Source: Gammaproteobacteria bacterium (GTDB taxonomy: Bacteria; Pseudomonadota; Gammaproteobacteria; Ga0077536). Taken from it: 64,000 nt of DNA. How positions within the stretch are numbered: position 1 is the stretch's first letter; each line of letters starts with the position of its first letter. The notes beneath the pieces are model-generated. The model did not search any database, had not been told where the DNA came from, and worked only from the letters and a program-made list of their open reading frames with translations. The stretch is taken from NCBI GenBank assembly GCA_024235015.1, contig JACKNG010000002.1, positions 620,001 through 684,000 of the forward strand, written 5' to 3'. Of the stretch, positions 16,553-25,359 are shown piece by piece. A program made the translations under genes and the position numbers.

Positions 16553-17758
16553 ATGTACAAGCCCCTGTTCGCGATCACCCTGTTCGCCGCCACCGCGACT
16601 GCCGTCGCCCTCCACCCCGCCGCCGAGCCGGCGCCACCGGGGCCACGGCCGGTCACCCCGGTGACGCCGGTCACGCCACTGGCCGAAGTCCGCGCACCGC
16701 GCATCGAGGTCGTCTTCGCACTCGACACCACGGGTTCGATGGGCGGGCTCATCGACGCCGCCAAGGAGAAGATCTGGTCGATCGCGGCGAGCATGGCGCA
16801 GGCCGAACCGGCGCCCGAGATCCGCATGGGCCTGGTCGCCTACCGCGACCACGGTGACAGCTACGTCACCCGCACGGTCGACCTGTCGAGCGATCTCGAC
16901 TCCGTCTACGCACGCCTGATGGACTTCCAGGCCGGCGGCGGCGGCGACCATGCCGAGGCCGTCAACGAGGCCCTGCACGAGGCCGTCGAGGGCATGTCGT
17001 GGAGCGCAGACGGGGACGTCTACCGCGTCGTCTTCCTGGTCGGCGACGCGCCGCCGCACATGGACTACGCCAACGCGCCGCGCTACCCCGAGGTGATCGA
17101 GCGTGCCCGCGCGCGCGGCATCGTGGTCAACGCCATCCAGTGCGGCAACGACGGCGCGGCACGCGCGGCCTGGACACGCATTGCGGCGCTCGCCCAGGGC
17201 GACTTCTTCAACGTCGCCCAGGACGGCAACGCCGTCGCCGTGGCCACGCCCTACGACGACCGCCTGGCCGAACTCGCCGCGGCCATGGACGAGACGCGCC
17301 TGTTCTTCGGTGACGCCGCAACGCGCGCCCGCCTCGCCGACAAGGATGCCGCCACGGCCAAGCTCAAGGCGGCGGCCTCGCCCGCCGCGCTGGCCCGCCG
17401 CGCCACCTTCAACGCCAGCGCCAGCGGCGCGGCCAACCTCGGCGGCGAAGCCGACCTGGTCGAGGCGGTCGCCTCGGGCCGGGTCGACCTGGCCGAGGTC
17501 GCACCCGCCGCCCTGCCCGAGCCGTTGCAGGCCCTGAGCGCGGCCGAACGCGCCGCCGAGGTCGCTGCCGCGGCGGAGAAGCGCGCCGCGGTCAAGCGCG
17601 AGATCACCGAGCTCGCCGCCGAGCGCGATCGCTACATCGCCGACGAGCTGGAGGCGCGCGGCGGCGCCGAGGATTCCCTCGACAGCCGGCTCTACGACAC
17701 CGTGCGCCGCCAGGCCGCCGATATCGGACTCGAGTACGGCGACGGCGCGCGCTTCTGA
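16553..17758 (+). CDS. Exported von Willebrand factor A domain protein
   Basis: A 401-residue protein with an N-terminal signal peptide or anchor (residues 4-20), a short Pro/Thr repeat (PVTPVTPVTP at about 33-42), then a VWA domain from about residue 50. The metal-ion-dependent adhesion site is intact: DTTGSMGG (Asp58, Ser62, Ser-like ligands) and a later GDAPPHMD. Residues about 290-390 are Ala/Glu-rich and helical. There is no LPXTG or PEP-CTERM signal at the C terminus (it ends YGDGARF). GAGGAG precedes the start. Third gene of the PspA-like operon; a periplasmic binding or sensing role is inferred. Confidence 0.87.
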   Translation: MYKPLFAITLFAATATAVALHPAAEPAPPGPRPVTPVTPVTPLAEVRAPRIEVVFALDTTGSMGGLIDAAKEKIWSIAASMAQAEPAPEIRMGLVAYRDHGDSYVTRTVDLSSDLDSVYARLMDFQAGGGGDHAEAVNEALHEAVEGMSWSADGDVYRVVFLVGDAPPHMDYANAPRYPEVIERARARGIVVNAIQCGNDGAARAAWTRIAALAQGDFFNVAQDGNAVAVATPYDDRLAELAAAMDETRLFFGDAATRARLADKDAATAKLKAAASPAALARRATFNASASGAANLGGEADLVEAVASGRVDLAEVAPAALPEPLQALSAAERAAEVAAAAEKRAAVKREITELAAERDRYIADELEARGGAEDSLDSRLYDTVRRQAADIGLEYGDGARF

Positions 17759-17773
17759 ACCCGGCGCCGGCCG

Positions 17774-17799
17774 CCCGCGTACCGTCAGCGGTGCGCGGG
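17774..17799 (+). terminator. Possible hairpin after the VWA gene
   Basis: CCCGCGTACC and GGTGCGCGGG can pair as a 10-base stem (one G-U) around a 6-base loop, 16 bases after the stop. There is no T-run, so a factor-independent terminator is uncertain. Confidence 0.3.
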
Positions 17800-17977
17800 C
17801 CGCCTGCCCACAGTATGCTTGCGCGGTGACACGGGAGGCCTCGCAACCGGGCAAGGGAGACGCGCGCAACCGCCACGCGGCGACAACTGCCCGTGTTCCC
17901 GGCGCGCGCATGATCGGCACCGGGCGACCCTGCACTGCACTGCCACCCGACCCACCTCGAAGGACGCCCACCCCGCG

Positions 17978-20167
17978 GTGAACGCCCCACCCGCCCGTTC
18001 CTGGCCGACCGTCTTCGCGCTGGTCTCGGCGACCCTCATGATCGCCCACCAGGTCGGCGGCAAGGCCACCCGCGACGCCATCTTCCTGTCGGTCTACGAC
18101 GTCACCCAGTTGCCCAAGATGGTCATCGTGGCAGCGCTCGCGTCGATGCTCGCCGTGCTCGTGATGTCGCGCCTGCTGACCCGCTTCGGACCGTGGCGGA
18201 TCGTGCCCGGCGCCTTCCTGCTCAGCGGCGTGCTGTTCTGGGGCAGCTGGTCGATCTACGGCCGCCTGCCCGAAGTCGCCGCGCTCACCCTCTACCTGCA
18301 GATGGCGGTGTTCGGTGCGGTGCTGATCTCGGGCTTCTGGTCGGTGGTCAACGAACGCTTCGACCCGCACACCGCCAAGCGCACCATCGCCGAGGTCGCC
18401 GCGGCGGCGACGCTCGGCGGGGTCATCGGCGGCTTCATGGCCGACCGCGTCGCCGCCCTCATCGACGCCCGCGCCATGATGCTGGTCCTCGGCGGCCTGC
18501 ACCTCGCCTGTGCGGCGACGGTGCGCGGCATCGGCCGCCCGCAGCGGCCCATCCCGGCCCACGAACTCGAAGTCGAGTCGGGCATCCAACTGCTGTTCCG
18601 CCACCGCTACCTCATGCTGATGGGCCTGTTGATGGTGCTGGTCGCCGCCCTCGCCGCGCTGGTCGACTACGCCTTCAAGGCCGAGGCCTCGCGCCAGCTC
18701 AACGACCAGGCCGCACTGGTCGGCCTGTTCGGGCGTTTCTACGCCATCGCCGGCCTGGTCACCTTCGTGGTGCAATCGGCACTGGGCCCGCGCCTGCTCA
18801 ACCGCTTCGGCATCGGCGTCACGCTGGCCACCATGCCGGTGGTGGTCCTGGCCTGCGGCCTGCTCAACGGCGTGGCCCTGCGCCTGTGGACGGTGGTGCT
18901 GCTGCGCGGCGGCCAGATGGTGGTACAGAACTCGTTCTTCCGCTCGGCCTTCGAACTGCTCTACACGCCGCTGCCGCCGTCGCGCAAGCGGCCGACCAAG
19001 TCGATCATCGACGTCGCCTCCGACCGCCTCGGTGACGTCGTCGGTGGTGGCATCGTGCTCGGCCTGCTGGCGGTCGTGCCCAACCTGTCGAACGGCGTGG
19101 TCATCGGCGTGGCCATGCTGGTCGCGCTGCTCACCCTGGTGGTGGTGGCACGGCTCTACCGCGGCTACGTCGCCCAGCTCGCCGACAACCTGCGCGACGG
19201 CCTCATCTCGCTCGCCGACGACGAGATCGTCGACGCCACCACGCGCCAGACCCTGGCCGAGAGTTCCAGCGCGGCCGAACGCGCGCTGCTGCTCGCGCGC
19301 ATCAAGGAACTGCGCGCCGATCACGCCCAGGGCACGCGCTGGCACGGCCATCCCGACGGCGTGGCGCCGCCGAGCGGCCCCGGCGAGCATCTCGGCCAGC
19401 TCGTCAACGCGCTGTGTTCGGGCGAGCGCGAACGCGTGCGCCGCGCCCTCGAGGGCGCGTTCATGGATGCACGCCTGGCACCGTTCGTAGTGCCGATGCT
19501 GGCCGTCGACGAACTGGCCGAACTGGCCCGCACGGAACTGCGCTTCATCGTGCCACGATGCGCCGGCGCGCTCGGCGACGCCCTGTTCGACCCCGACGTG
19601 CCGCTGCTCGCCCGCCAACGCCTGCCGAGCGTGCTCGAGGTGTCGCCCCAGCCGCGCGTGGTGGCCATCCTGCAGGACGGTCTCGACGACAGCGAGTTCA
19701 ACGTGCGCTTCGCCTGTGCGCGGGCCTTGTCGCGTATGCGCGGCCGCGATCCGCAGCTCGCCCTGGACGGTGAGCGCGTCTTTGCCGCCTGCGCGCGCGA
19801 GGTCGCGGCGTCCGACGCCGAATGGGATCGCCACGACATCCGCGTCGACGACGTCATCCAGGGCGAGGACCCGGTGGCCACGGAGAGCGGCATCGAGGTG
19901 GACTACGGCCTCGAGCACGTGTTCACCCTGCTCAGCCTGGTCCTCGACCGCGATGCCCTGCGCCTGTCCTTCCGCGCGGTGTTCAGCAGCGATCGAGAAA
20001 TGCGCGGTACGGCCCTGGAATACCTCGAAAACGTTTTGCCCGAACCCCTGCGCCAGGGGCTCTGGCCACGGCTCGGGGAAGCGCCCACGGCACCCCGCCG
20101 CCGACGTCCCGGCGACAAGCTGCTGGCCGAACTCGAACGCGGGATCGCCGGTCGCGCGCCGCGCTGA
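17978..20167 (+). CDS. MFS/nucleotide-carrier-like membrane protein with HEAT-like C-terminal tail
   Basis: A 729-residue protein in two parts. Residues 1 to about 400 contain about ten to twelve membrane helices and resemble the MFS-fold proteins related to ATP/ADP-carrier (Npt-like) transporters found as bacterial homologues with soluble tails. Residues about 410-729 are soluble and helical, with short repeating blocks such as LPSVLEVSPQPRVVAILQDG and DSEFNVRFACARALSR that look like HEAT repeats. I use the GTG at 17978 because the hydrophobic protein begins there; upstream codons in frame give an Arg/Pro-rich stretch without family character. Substrate unknown; the tail may bind a partner protein. 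Confidence 0.75.
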   Translation: MNAPPARSWPTVFALVSATLMIAHQVGGKATRDAIFLSVYDVTQLPKMVIVAALASMLAVLVMSRLLTRFGPWRIVPGAFLLSGVLFWGSWSIYGRLPEVAALTLYLQMAVFGAVLISGFWSVVNERFDPHTAKRTIAEVAAAATLGGVIGGFMADRVAALIDARAMMLVLGGLHLACAATVRGIGRPQRPIPAHELEVESGIQLLFRHRYLMLMGLLMVLVAALAALVDYAFKAEASRQLNDQAALVGLFGRFYAIAGLVTFVVQSALGPRLLNRFGIGVTLATMPVVVLACGLLNGVALRLWTVVLLRGGQMVVQNSFFRSAFELLYTPLPPSRKRPTKSIIDVASDRLGDVVGGGIVLGLLAVVPNLSNGVVIGVAMLVALLTLVVVARLYRGYVAQLADNLRDGLISLADDEIVDATTRQTLAESSSAAERALLLARIKELRADHAQGTRWHGHPDGVAPPSGPGEHLGQLVNALCSGERERVRRALEGAFMDARLAPFVVPMLAVDELAELARTELRFIVPRCAGALGDALFDPDVPLLARQRLPSVLEVSPQPRVVAILQDGLDDSEFNVRFACARALSRMRGRDPQLALDGERVFAACAREVAASDAEWDRHDIRVDDVIQGEDPVATESGIEVDYGLEHVFTLLSLVLDRDALRLSFRAVFSSDREMRGTALEYLENVLPEPLRQGLWPRLGEAPTAPRRRRPGDKLLAELERGIAGRAPR

Positions 20168-20388
20168 AGACGCCGCCGGGGTAAAGCCGCGCCGCGCCGC
20201 GCCGCTACCCTCGAACGGATGCGGCGGGGTGACGATTGTTGACACGGCGCGTCGCCGGCGCACCGACTGTCGCGAAGCGCTTCACAGTCGACCGCCGCGA
20301 CACTGGATAACATCCGTTCGCGATCTAGGCTAGAACAACAACGAAAACGGCAGGGGCGCAATGGTGGGCGCCCGGGCAGGCAGGGCAG

Positions 20389-20823
20389 ATGGAGCGAAGG
20401 CAGACGCGCGACAGGTGGCAAACCGGCTTCCCCGCCGGAATTCTTTTCATCACCGTCCTGGCCCTGTTCGCCAGCGGTTGTGCCAGCCTCGCCAGCCCAC
20501 CGCGCGAGGCCGTCGCCGCCCATGAACCCTCGCGCGCCGAACGCATCTTCCTCTACCAGAGCCGCGTCGCCGACGCCCTGCTCGATCGCTACCCCCTGCT
20601 CGAAGTGTTCGAGGAAGCGGACCCGGCCCTGATCGCGGCCGAGGCCAAGATGACCGAGAACTGCAGCCCGCTCACGCGCGCCGTGCTCGCCCGCCTCGAA
20701 GGCAGCAGTCCCTCGCTCGGCTTGCGCTTCAAGGTCTTCACCACCCTCGACGACTGCGAACGCGCAGCGCGGCGCATCGACAAGCTCCTCAACGGCGACA
20801 CCAGCCTGGCCGACGCCATCTGA
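20389..20823 (+). CDS. Small lipoprotein of unknown function
   Basis: A 144-residue predicted lipoprotein: signal sequence with hydrophobic ILFITVLALF and lipobox FASGC, so Cys31 should be lipidated. The mature part is helical and acidic/basic mixed, with two further Cys near residues 92 and 122 that could form a disulfide. Ser follows an Ala after the lipidated Cys, compatible with outer-membrane sorting. I do not recognise the family. Confidence 0.75.
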   Translation: MERRQTRDRWQTGFPAGILFITVLALFASGCASLASPPREAVAAHEPSRAERIFLYQSRVADALLDRYPLLEVFEEADPALIAAEAKMTENCSPLTRAVLARLEGSSPSLGLRFKVFTTLDDCERAARRIDKLLNGDTSLADAI

Positions 20824-21058
20824 AGCAGCGCTGCGAGCGTGCCTGCGCCGCCCGGTGACGACCGGGCACGGATCGTAGACCGCGCCCCCCGCGGCCCACC
20901 CGCCTGGCCCTCGCGCCTGCCCACCCATTGGTGCAGCGCTGCGCTGGTACCCGCCCACGCACCGCTGGCGGCGCGGCTCCGCCCCGCCGTCTTCGGCGCA
21001 CGCGGTCGGCGCGGTTATGCTGCGGTGCTCGCAACCACCACCCCGGGGGAGATCACCG

Positions 21059-21520
21059 ATGACCGACGACGCCCGCCTGCAATGGCTCTACGACATCGAA
21101 TGCATCAAGCAGCTCAAGGCGCGCTACTGCGCCTTTGCCGACCAGGACTACGATCCCGACGGCATCGCCAGCCTGTTCGTCGAGGACGGTTTCTGGGATG
21201 GCGGCCCGTTCGGACGCCACGAGGGCCGCGCGGCCATCCATGCCTTCTTCAGCGGGGTCAGCAAGGTCATCTCGTTCGTCGACCACTACGCCACCAACCC
21301 CCTGATCGAGGTCGACGGCGATCGCGCCACCGGGCGCTGGGATTTGTGGGCACCGATCGTGAAGGAGCCCGAACCGATCGCGGCCTGGATCATGGGCAAG
21401 TACGTCGACGAGTACGTGCGCGTGGGCGACGGCTGGATGTTCCGCTCGCTCACCCTCGACGTGCGCGCGCTGTCGCCCTACGACGAAGGCTTCGCGCGCC
21501 AGCGCATCGCCGATCTCTGA
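21059..21520 (+). CDS. SnoaL-like / NTF2-fold protein
   Basis: A 153-residue cytoplasmic protein of the SnoaL-like nuclear-transport-factor-2 fold: the N-terminal helix with ECIKQLKARYCAFADQDYDPDGIASLF and the later GRWDLW...MGKYVDEYVRVGDGWMFRS strands are typical. Many members are small dehydratases, isomerases or hydroxylase partners in ring or steroid breakdown. GGGGGAG precedes the ATG. A catalytic role here is plausible but the substrate is unknown. Confidence 0.85.
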   Translation: MTDDARLQWLYDIECIKQLKARYCAFADQDYDPDGIASLFVEDGFWDGGPFGRHEGRAAIHAFFSGVSKVISFVDHYATNPLIEVDGDRATGRWDLWAPIVKEPEPIAAWIMGKYVDEYVRVGDGWMFRSLTLDVRALSPYDEGFARQRIADL

Positions 21521-21525
21521 ATCGC

Positions 21526-21552
21526 CGCCGCCTTCGTATAGGCGGCGCTTAT
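21526..21552 (+). terminator. Possible terminator after SnoaL-like gene
   Basis: CGCCGCC (21526-21532) pairs with GGCGGCG (21541-21547) around TTCGTATA, followed by CTTATT. A short but GC-only stem just after the stop. Confidence 0.4.
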
Positions 21553-21710
21553 TCCCGCCATAAGTAAACGATCTCGCGCGCGCCGTCTGGGCGGCGACGC
21601 GCGTTGCTATCATCCGCCGCCTTGCGTGCATCGCCCGACGAGTGACCACGACAGTCCACGGTCACGCGGATCCGGTGCCATTCCCTTTCACCGACAGGAC
21701 CCAGACCAAT

Positions 21711-23084
21711 ATGTTGAAATCCCTATCGCGTCTCTCGCTCGCGGTGGCCGCGGCCGTACCGCTCGCCGCAGGCGCTTTCTCGCCCGAGGATCACCTCGCC
21801 TGGCTCAAGGCCAACCAGAGCGCCGAGCCGCAGTTCGTCGACGGCGACGTCATCACCTACGACAAGGCCGACCTCATCCGCCCCTTCATCCCCGCCGAGC
21901 AGCAGGACGAGCTGATCTTCGACGGCATGGAGATGACCATCAAGGATGCCGGTGACCTGACCCCGGCCGAGGCCTACAAGGTCGCCACCGAGAAGTTCAA
22001 GGGCCAGGCCACCCTGGCCGCCGACGGCGCCATCGAGAACTACACCGCCGGCCGGCCGTTCGACCCCGCGACGTTCACCCCCGGCAGCAAGGAAGACGGC
22101 TGGAAGATGGTGTGGAACTGGATGTACCGCTGGCAGAACGACGGGCTGAAGATCGCCGAGGTGCACTGGGTGTGGGTGCGTCGCGGTGGCGATCACTCCG
22201 GCCACGAGGTCATGAGCGCCGACGGCGGCAAGTACGCCGAGTACTACAGGGGCGGCGGCGCTTTCGAGCGCGTCCTGGCCGGTCCCTACCAGCGCGTCAT
22301 GATGTCGGGCCGCGCCGATCTACCCGAGACCAACTACAAGATGAACAACGGCGAAGGCTTCGCCAAGAACACCAACTTCCGCGAGTACACCGGCTTCAAT
22401 TCGCCGTTCGACATCGCCGGCACGGCGTTCCTCATCCTGCGCTACGACGATCCGCGCAAGGCCGACGACTCCTGGGCCTACATCCCCAGCCTGCGTCGCG
22501 TGCGCCGCATCTCCGTCGAGGTGAAGTCGGATTCGCTGCTCGGCACCGACCACACGCTGGAGGACTTCTACGGCTTCAACGGCCGGCCGATGGAGCACGA
22601 GTGGGAATACGTCGGTACCGCGCGCATCCTCGCCGTGGCCCGTTCGCGGACCACCGACACCGTCTACTACGGCCCCAGCGGCTGGGCGCCGCTCGACGAC
22701 TGGGCGCTGCGCACGGTGGACGTGATGCGCATGTACCCGCAGCGTGAGAACCACCCGTACTCGACCAAGTTCATCTACGTCGATCGCCAGTCGGGCGAGG
22801 CCTACTACGCCAATGCTTTCGACAAGGCCGGCGAGCTGTGGAAGATCTGGCAGATCCAGAAGAGCTGGACCGAGGATCCGCAGTACGCCGCGCAGCAGGA
22901 CAAGTTCAAGGGTGACCCGACCCCGGCCGGCGCCCGCGTGGAGAGCTTCCAGAGCATCAACGTGGTCGACCTGCAGAACGATCGCGGGACGCTCGTGCCC
23001 TGCCGTGGCGCCAGCTACCCCGACACCGAGCTGAGCAAGATCAAGCGTACCCACGACGTCAACTACCTGACCGAGGGCCGCTGA
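21711..23084 (+). CDS. DUF1329 family exported protein
   Basis: A 457-residue protein of the DUF1329 family, which adopts a LolB-like outer-membrane lipid-carrier fold in related proteins. The signal peptide is residues 1 to about 22 (ending LAAGAFS). Family features include the WRRGGDHSGHE-like segment and the WAYIPSLRRVRRIS strand. The ATG at MLKSLSR gives a clean signal peptide; an extension of 23 codons upstream does not. DUF1329 genes often occur with MMPL/RND exporters; one is present 5 kb away at 28145, in a separate transcription unit. A role in lipid or hydrophobic-substrate handling at the outer membrane is inferred. Confidence 0.88.
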   Translation: MLKSLSRLSLAVAAAVPLAAGAFSPEDHLAWLKANQSAEPQFVDGDVITYDKADLIRPFIPAEQQDELIFDGMEMTIKDAGDLTPAEAYKVATEKFKGQATLAADGAIENYTAGRPFDPATFTPGSKEDGWKMVWNWMYRWQNDGLKIAEVHWVWVRRGGDHSGHEVMSADGGKYAEYYRGGGAFERVLAGPYQRVMMSGRADLPETNYKMNNGEGFAKNTNFREYTGFNSPFDIAGTAFLILRYDDPRKADDSWAYIPSLRRVRRISVEVKSDSLLGTDHTLEDFYGFNGRPMEHEWEYVGTARILAVARSRTTDTVYYGPSGWAPLDDWALRTVDVMRMYPQRENHPYSTKFIYVDRQSGEAYYANAFDKAGELWKIWQIQKSWTEDPQYAAQQDKFKGDPTPAGARVESFQSINVVDLQNDRGTLVPCRGASYPDTELSKIKRTHDVNYLTEGR

Positions 23085-23097
23085 TCCGGCGCTTTCG

Positions 23098-23137
23098 CCA
23101 CCCCGTGCGGCACGCTGCACGGGGTGGCCTCCCCCTT
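23098..23137 (+). terminator. Terminator after DUF1329 gene
   Basis: Perfect 11-base stem (CCACCCCGTGC, 23098-23108, with GCACGGGGTGG, 23117-23127) around an 8-base loop, followed by a pyrimidine tract ending in TTT. It lies between convergent genes. Confidence 0.75.
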
Positions 23138-23180
23138 TCTCTCCCGCCCTATCTCGCCCCTGTCTTCTCGCCCCGGCGCG

Positions 23181-23783
23181 CTACTCCGTCGTCAGGCGCG
23201 GATCGGCGACCAGCTTGGACAGGGCCGCGTCGAGGTGCTTGTTCAGGATGGCCGCGTTCTCGTGCAGCGACGGCGCGATCACGGTGTCCTTGCCCTGACC
23301 GTCACGGTAGATGGCGTTGACCGTCTTGCCCGCCAGCACGCTGGTCGCCTCGACCGTGGCCACGGTATGCAGGTCGCGCAGCAGGCCGTCGGCATCGCGC
23401 TTGTAACCGAGTTCGCTCAGGCGGACTTCGAGCGTGACGTCGGCCGCCGCACCGACCGGCACGATGGCGAAGCCGAGACGCCGAAAGCCGTCCTCGAGCG
23501 CGCGCTGGATGTTGGCCAGCGTCTCCGGCGGCGTGGTGATCACCGAGGCCGGGTCGGCCGGGTCGCGGTAGCCGACGACGTTGGTGCCGCGCACGTCGAC
23601 GACCTCGATGGCGATGCTGCGCCCGGCGCCCCGCGTCTCCGACATGGCGGTCTCGACCGTCGGCGTGACCGGCAGGATCTGCGGCGTCTTGGCGCAGCCG
23701 GCGACGAGTACGGCGAGCAGGACGAGCCCGGCGAGGACGCATCTGAAGGGGACGGCGAACGGAAACGGGGCCGGCAGGCGCAT
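23181..23783 (-). CDS. YajG-like lipoprotein
   Basis: A 200-residue lipoprotein resembling YajG. The signal segment ends in the lipobox LVAGC (Cys at about residue 30), followed by AKTPQ. The mature domain has the alternating beta-alpha pattern with GRSIAIEVVDVRG and LTRLGF-like helices of this family. The start ATG gives a normal n-region; ribosome site is weak. It lies downstream of, and on the same strand as, the sigma/anti-sigma pair but separated by 271 bases with no clear gene. Confidence 0.8.
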   Translation of the reverse strand: MRLPAPFPFAVPFRCVLAGLVLLAVLVAGCAKTPQILPVTPTVETAMSETRGAGRSIAIEVVDVRGTNVVGYRDPADPASVITTPPETLANIQRALEDGFRRLGFAIVPVGAAADVTLEVRLSELGYKRDADGLLRDLHTVATVEATSVLAGKTVNAIYRDGQGKDTVIAPSLHENAAILNKHLDAALSKLVADPRLTTE

Positions 23784-24054
23784 GCACGGAGTCTCGCTGG
23801 GGTGTGGCCCCATCTTGGCCAAATCGGACGGCCCGGTAAAGGCAGCCCGCACCCGTGCACGGGCACACCGGGATTGGGCACGCGGGGCGCGTGGTGATGG
23901 ACGCGCCGCACCCGGCGACACGGTGTCGCGGGCGCGCAACCGAACCGCCCAGGCCGCCGCGCCACGGGGCGAATGGCGGGACGCCCGGCGCGGGGTGCAA
24001 CACCGTCCGCGGCCGGCACGGCCACGCGCCCGGGACTCCCTGGCTGCGACGTGC

Positions 24055-24309
24055 TCAGGTATCGTCGCGCGCCGCGCGCAGGCGCTCGCGCAGCCGTTCG
24101 CGCGCAGCGTCCTCCAGCACCGGCGGCTTCGGCACGGCATCGGCCTCGAGCCCGCGCGCCGCTGCGCGCAGGGCGGCCATCTGGCGGCGGAAATAGCGAC
24201 ACGGCGGGCACAGCGCGAGATGCAGGGTGAGCGAGATCCGCTCGCCCAGAGTCAGTGGCCGCTCGGGGGCGCTCGCGTTCAGGCGCGTCGCTTCGTTGCA
24301 ATCGATCAT
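24055..24309 (-). CDS. Zinc-finger anti-sigma factor
   Basis: An 84-residue protein with the anti-sigma zinc-finger signature: His then Cys-x-x-Cys in LHLALCPPCRYF (residues about 29-40), preceded by an early Cys at residue 4. It has no membrane segment, so it is a soluble, cytoplasmic zf-HC2-type anti-sigma factor. Its ATG overlaps the sigma-factor stop as ATGA, giving tight coupling, the usual arrangement for a sigma and its antagonist. Confidence 0.85.
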   Translation of the reverse strand: MIDCNEATRLNASAPERPLTLGERISLTLHLALCPPCRYFRRQMAALRAAARGLEADAVPKPPVLEDAARERLRERLRAARDDT

Positions 24310-24875
24310 CGTCGCCCACCCCCACCCCAGGTCCGCTCGATGCATTCGCGCAAGGCCGCGCGCGCCCGCGACAGCATCACCCACAGGTTGTTGGCGCTGG
24401 AGATGCCGAGGGTGTCGAGCAGTTCGTCGGTGTCGAGCCCGTCGACCTCGCGCAGCACGAACAGCAGGCGCTGGCGCTCGGGCAGACGCGCGATGCAGCC
24501 CGCGAGGGCCTGGCGCAGCCCGTCGTTCTCGGCGATGCGCGCCGGGTCACCCCAGTCGCGTGGCGGCTCCGCCCAGTGGCCGGTGTGATCGAAGCGCGCG
24601 TTCCACACCGCCTCGTCGTCGCTCGTGGTGTCGGCGGTCTGCTCACGTCCCGCGCGGCGCAGGTGGTCGATGAGCTTGTGCTTGAGAATACCGATGAGCC
24701 AGGTGCGCTCGCTGCTGCGGCCGTCGAAACCGGCCAGCGCACCGAGCGCGGCGAGCAGGGTCTCCTGCACGAGATCCTCGGCCACCGCGGCATTGCGGAC
24801 GCGCATCATGGCGAAAGCGTAGAGCGCATCGCCGTGGGAATCGAGCCAGGCTTCGGGATCGGCGGTGGCGGCCAT
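24306..24875 (-). CDS. ECF-type RNA polymerase sigma factor
   Basis: A 189-residue sigma-70 family factor of the extracytoplasmic-function class. Region 2 is visible in DALYAFAMMRVRNAAVAEDLVQETLL and WLIGILKHKLIDHLRR; region 4 in LPERQRLLFVLREVDGLDTDELLDTLGISSANNLWVMLSRARAALRECIE. A longer acidic linker (about residues 80-115) joins them. It is followed directly by its anti-sigma gene and preceded, 94 bases upstream, by the small F-x-P-W protein gene; the three probably form one autoregulated operon. Confidence 0.92.
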   Translation of the reverse strand: MAATADPEAWLDSHGDALYAFAMMRVRNAAVAEDLVQETLLAALGALAGFDGRSSERTWLIGILKHKLIDHLRRAGREQTADTTSDDEAVWNARFDHTGHWAEPPRDWGDPARIAENDGLRQALAGCIARLPERQRLLFVLREVDGLDTDELLDTLGISSANNLWVMLSRARAALRECIERTWGGGGRR

Positions 24876-24969
24876 CGCGGAACCGTCGGGACGGGGTGGG
24901 CGCAGAACATACCACGCCCGGCGGTCGCGATGAGCGCGGCACCGGCCACGACCGGCGCCGCGGGCGCAC

Positions 24970-25200
24970 TCAGCTCCAGGGCCGGAACACGCTCGGCATG
25001 GCGCCGAAACGCACGTTGGGATCGGCCATGTCCGGCACGTAGTCACGGTCGCGCCACGGCGCGAAGCCGGCCGGCAGGGTCATGGCGGGACTGCCCACGG
25101 TGTCGGCCGCGGCCATGCGCGCGTTCCACGGCGCGAAGCCGTCGGCGCTTGCGACGTTGGTGACCAGGACCAGGCTCAGGGTGGCAATCAGGTTCTTCAT
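24970..25200 (-). CDS. Small exported protein with three F-x-P-W motifs
   Basis: A 76-residue protein with a clear signal peptide (MKNLIATLSLVLVTNVASA) and a mature part of about 57 residues. The mature part has GFAPW at 21-25, GFAPW at 45-49 and VFRPW at 71-75, the last almost at the C terminus. It has no Cys. GAGGAGA precedes the ATG. It is the first gene upstream of an ECF sigma / anti-sigma pair, so it is a likely target or effector of that sigma. I do not recognise a characterised family. Confidence 0.78.
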   Translation of the reverse strand: MKNLIATLSLVLVTNVASADGFAPWNARMAAADTVGSPAMTLPAGFAPWRDRDYVPDMADPNVRFGAMPSVFRPWS

Positions 25201-25270
25201 GACGATTCTCCTCGAAGGTCGGATGGGTGACGGCACGTGCCGCCGGTTTCGAGGCTTGGTCGGGCGTGGC

Positions 25271-25296
25271 GGTGAATCCTTACAGTCGATTTCACC
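25271..25296. promoter_or_regulatory. Inverted repeat between the sigma operon and the aminotransferase gene
   Basis: GGTGAA (25271-25276) and TTCACC (25291-25296) flank TCCTTACAGTCGAT. On the minus strand this reads through TGTAAGGATTC, a possible ECF-type promoter element for the small-protein/sigma operon. A TATAAG at 25324-25329 may be the -10 of the divergent aminotransferase gene. Assignment is tentative. Confidence 0.35.
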
Positions 25297-25359
25297 GGCG
25301 GCGACGCTCCCCCCGCGATCTGCTATAAGCCCGGCGCATCGACCCCCGCGAGCGCCCGC

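Noticed and set aside
12456..17758. Proteobacterial dedicated sortase locus
   Set aside because: The kinase size and a VWA gene fit, but there is no sortase gene and the VWA protein has no C-terminal LPXTG or anchor.
16217..20263. A 1348-codon minus-strand ORF opposite the VWA and transporter genes
   Set aside because: It is antisense to well-supported genes, is His/Arg/Gly/Ala-rich without any domain, and reflects the lack of stops in high-GC third positions. The same reasoning removes the other long antisense frames.
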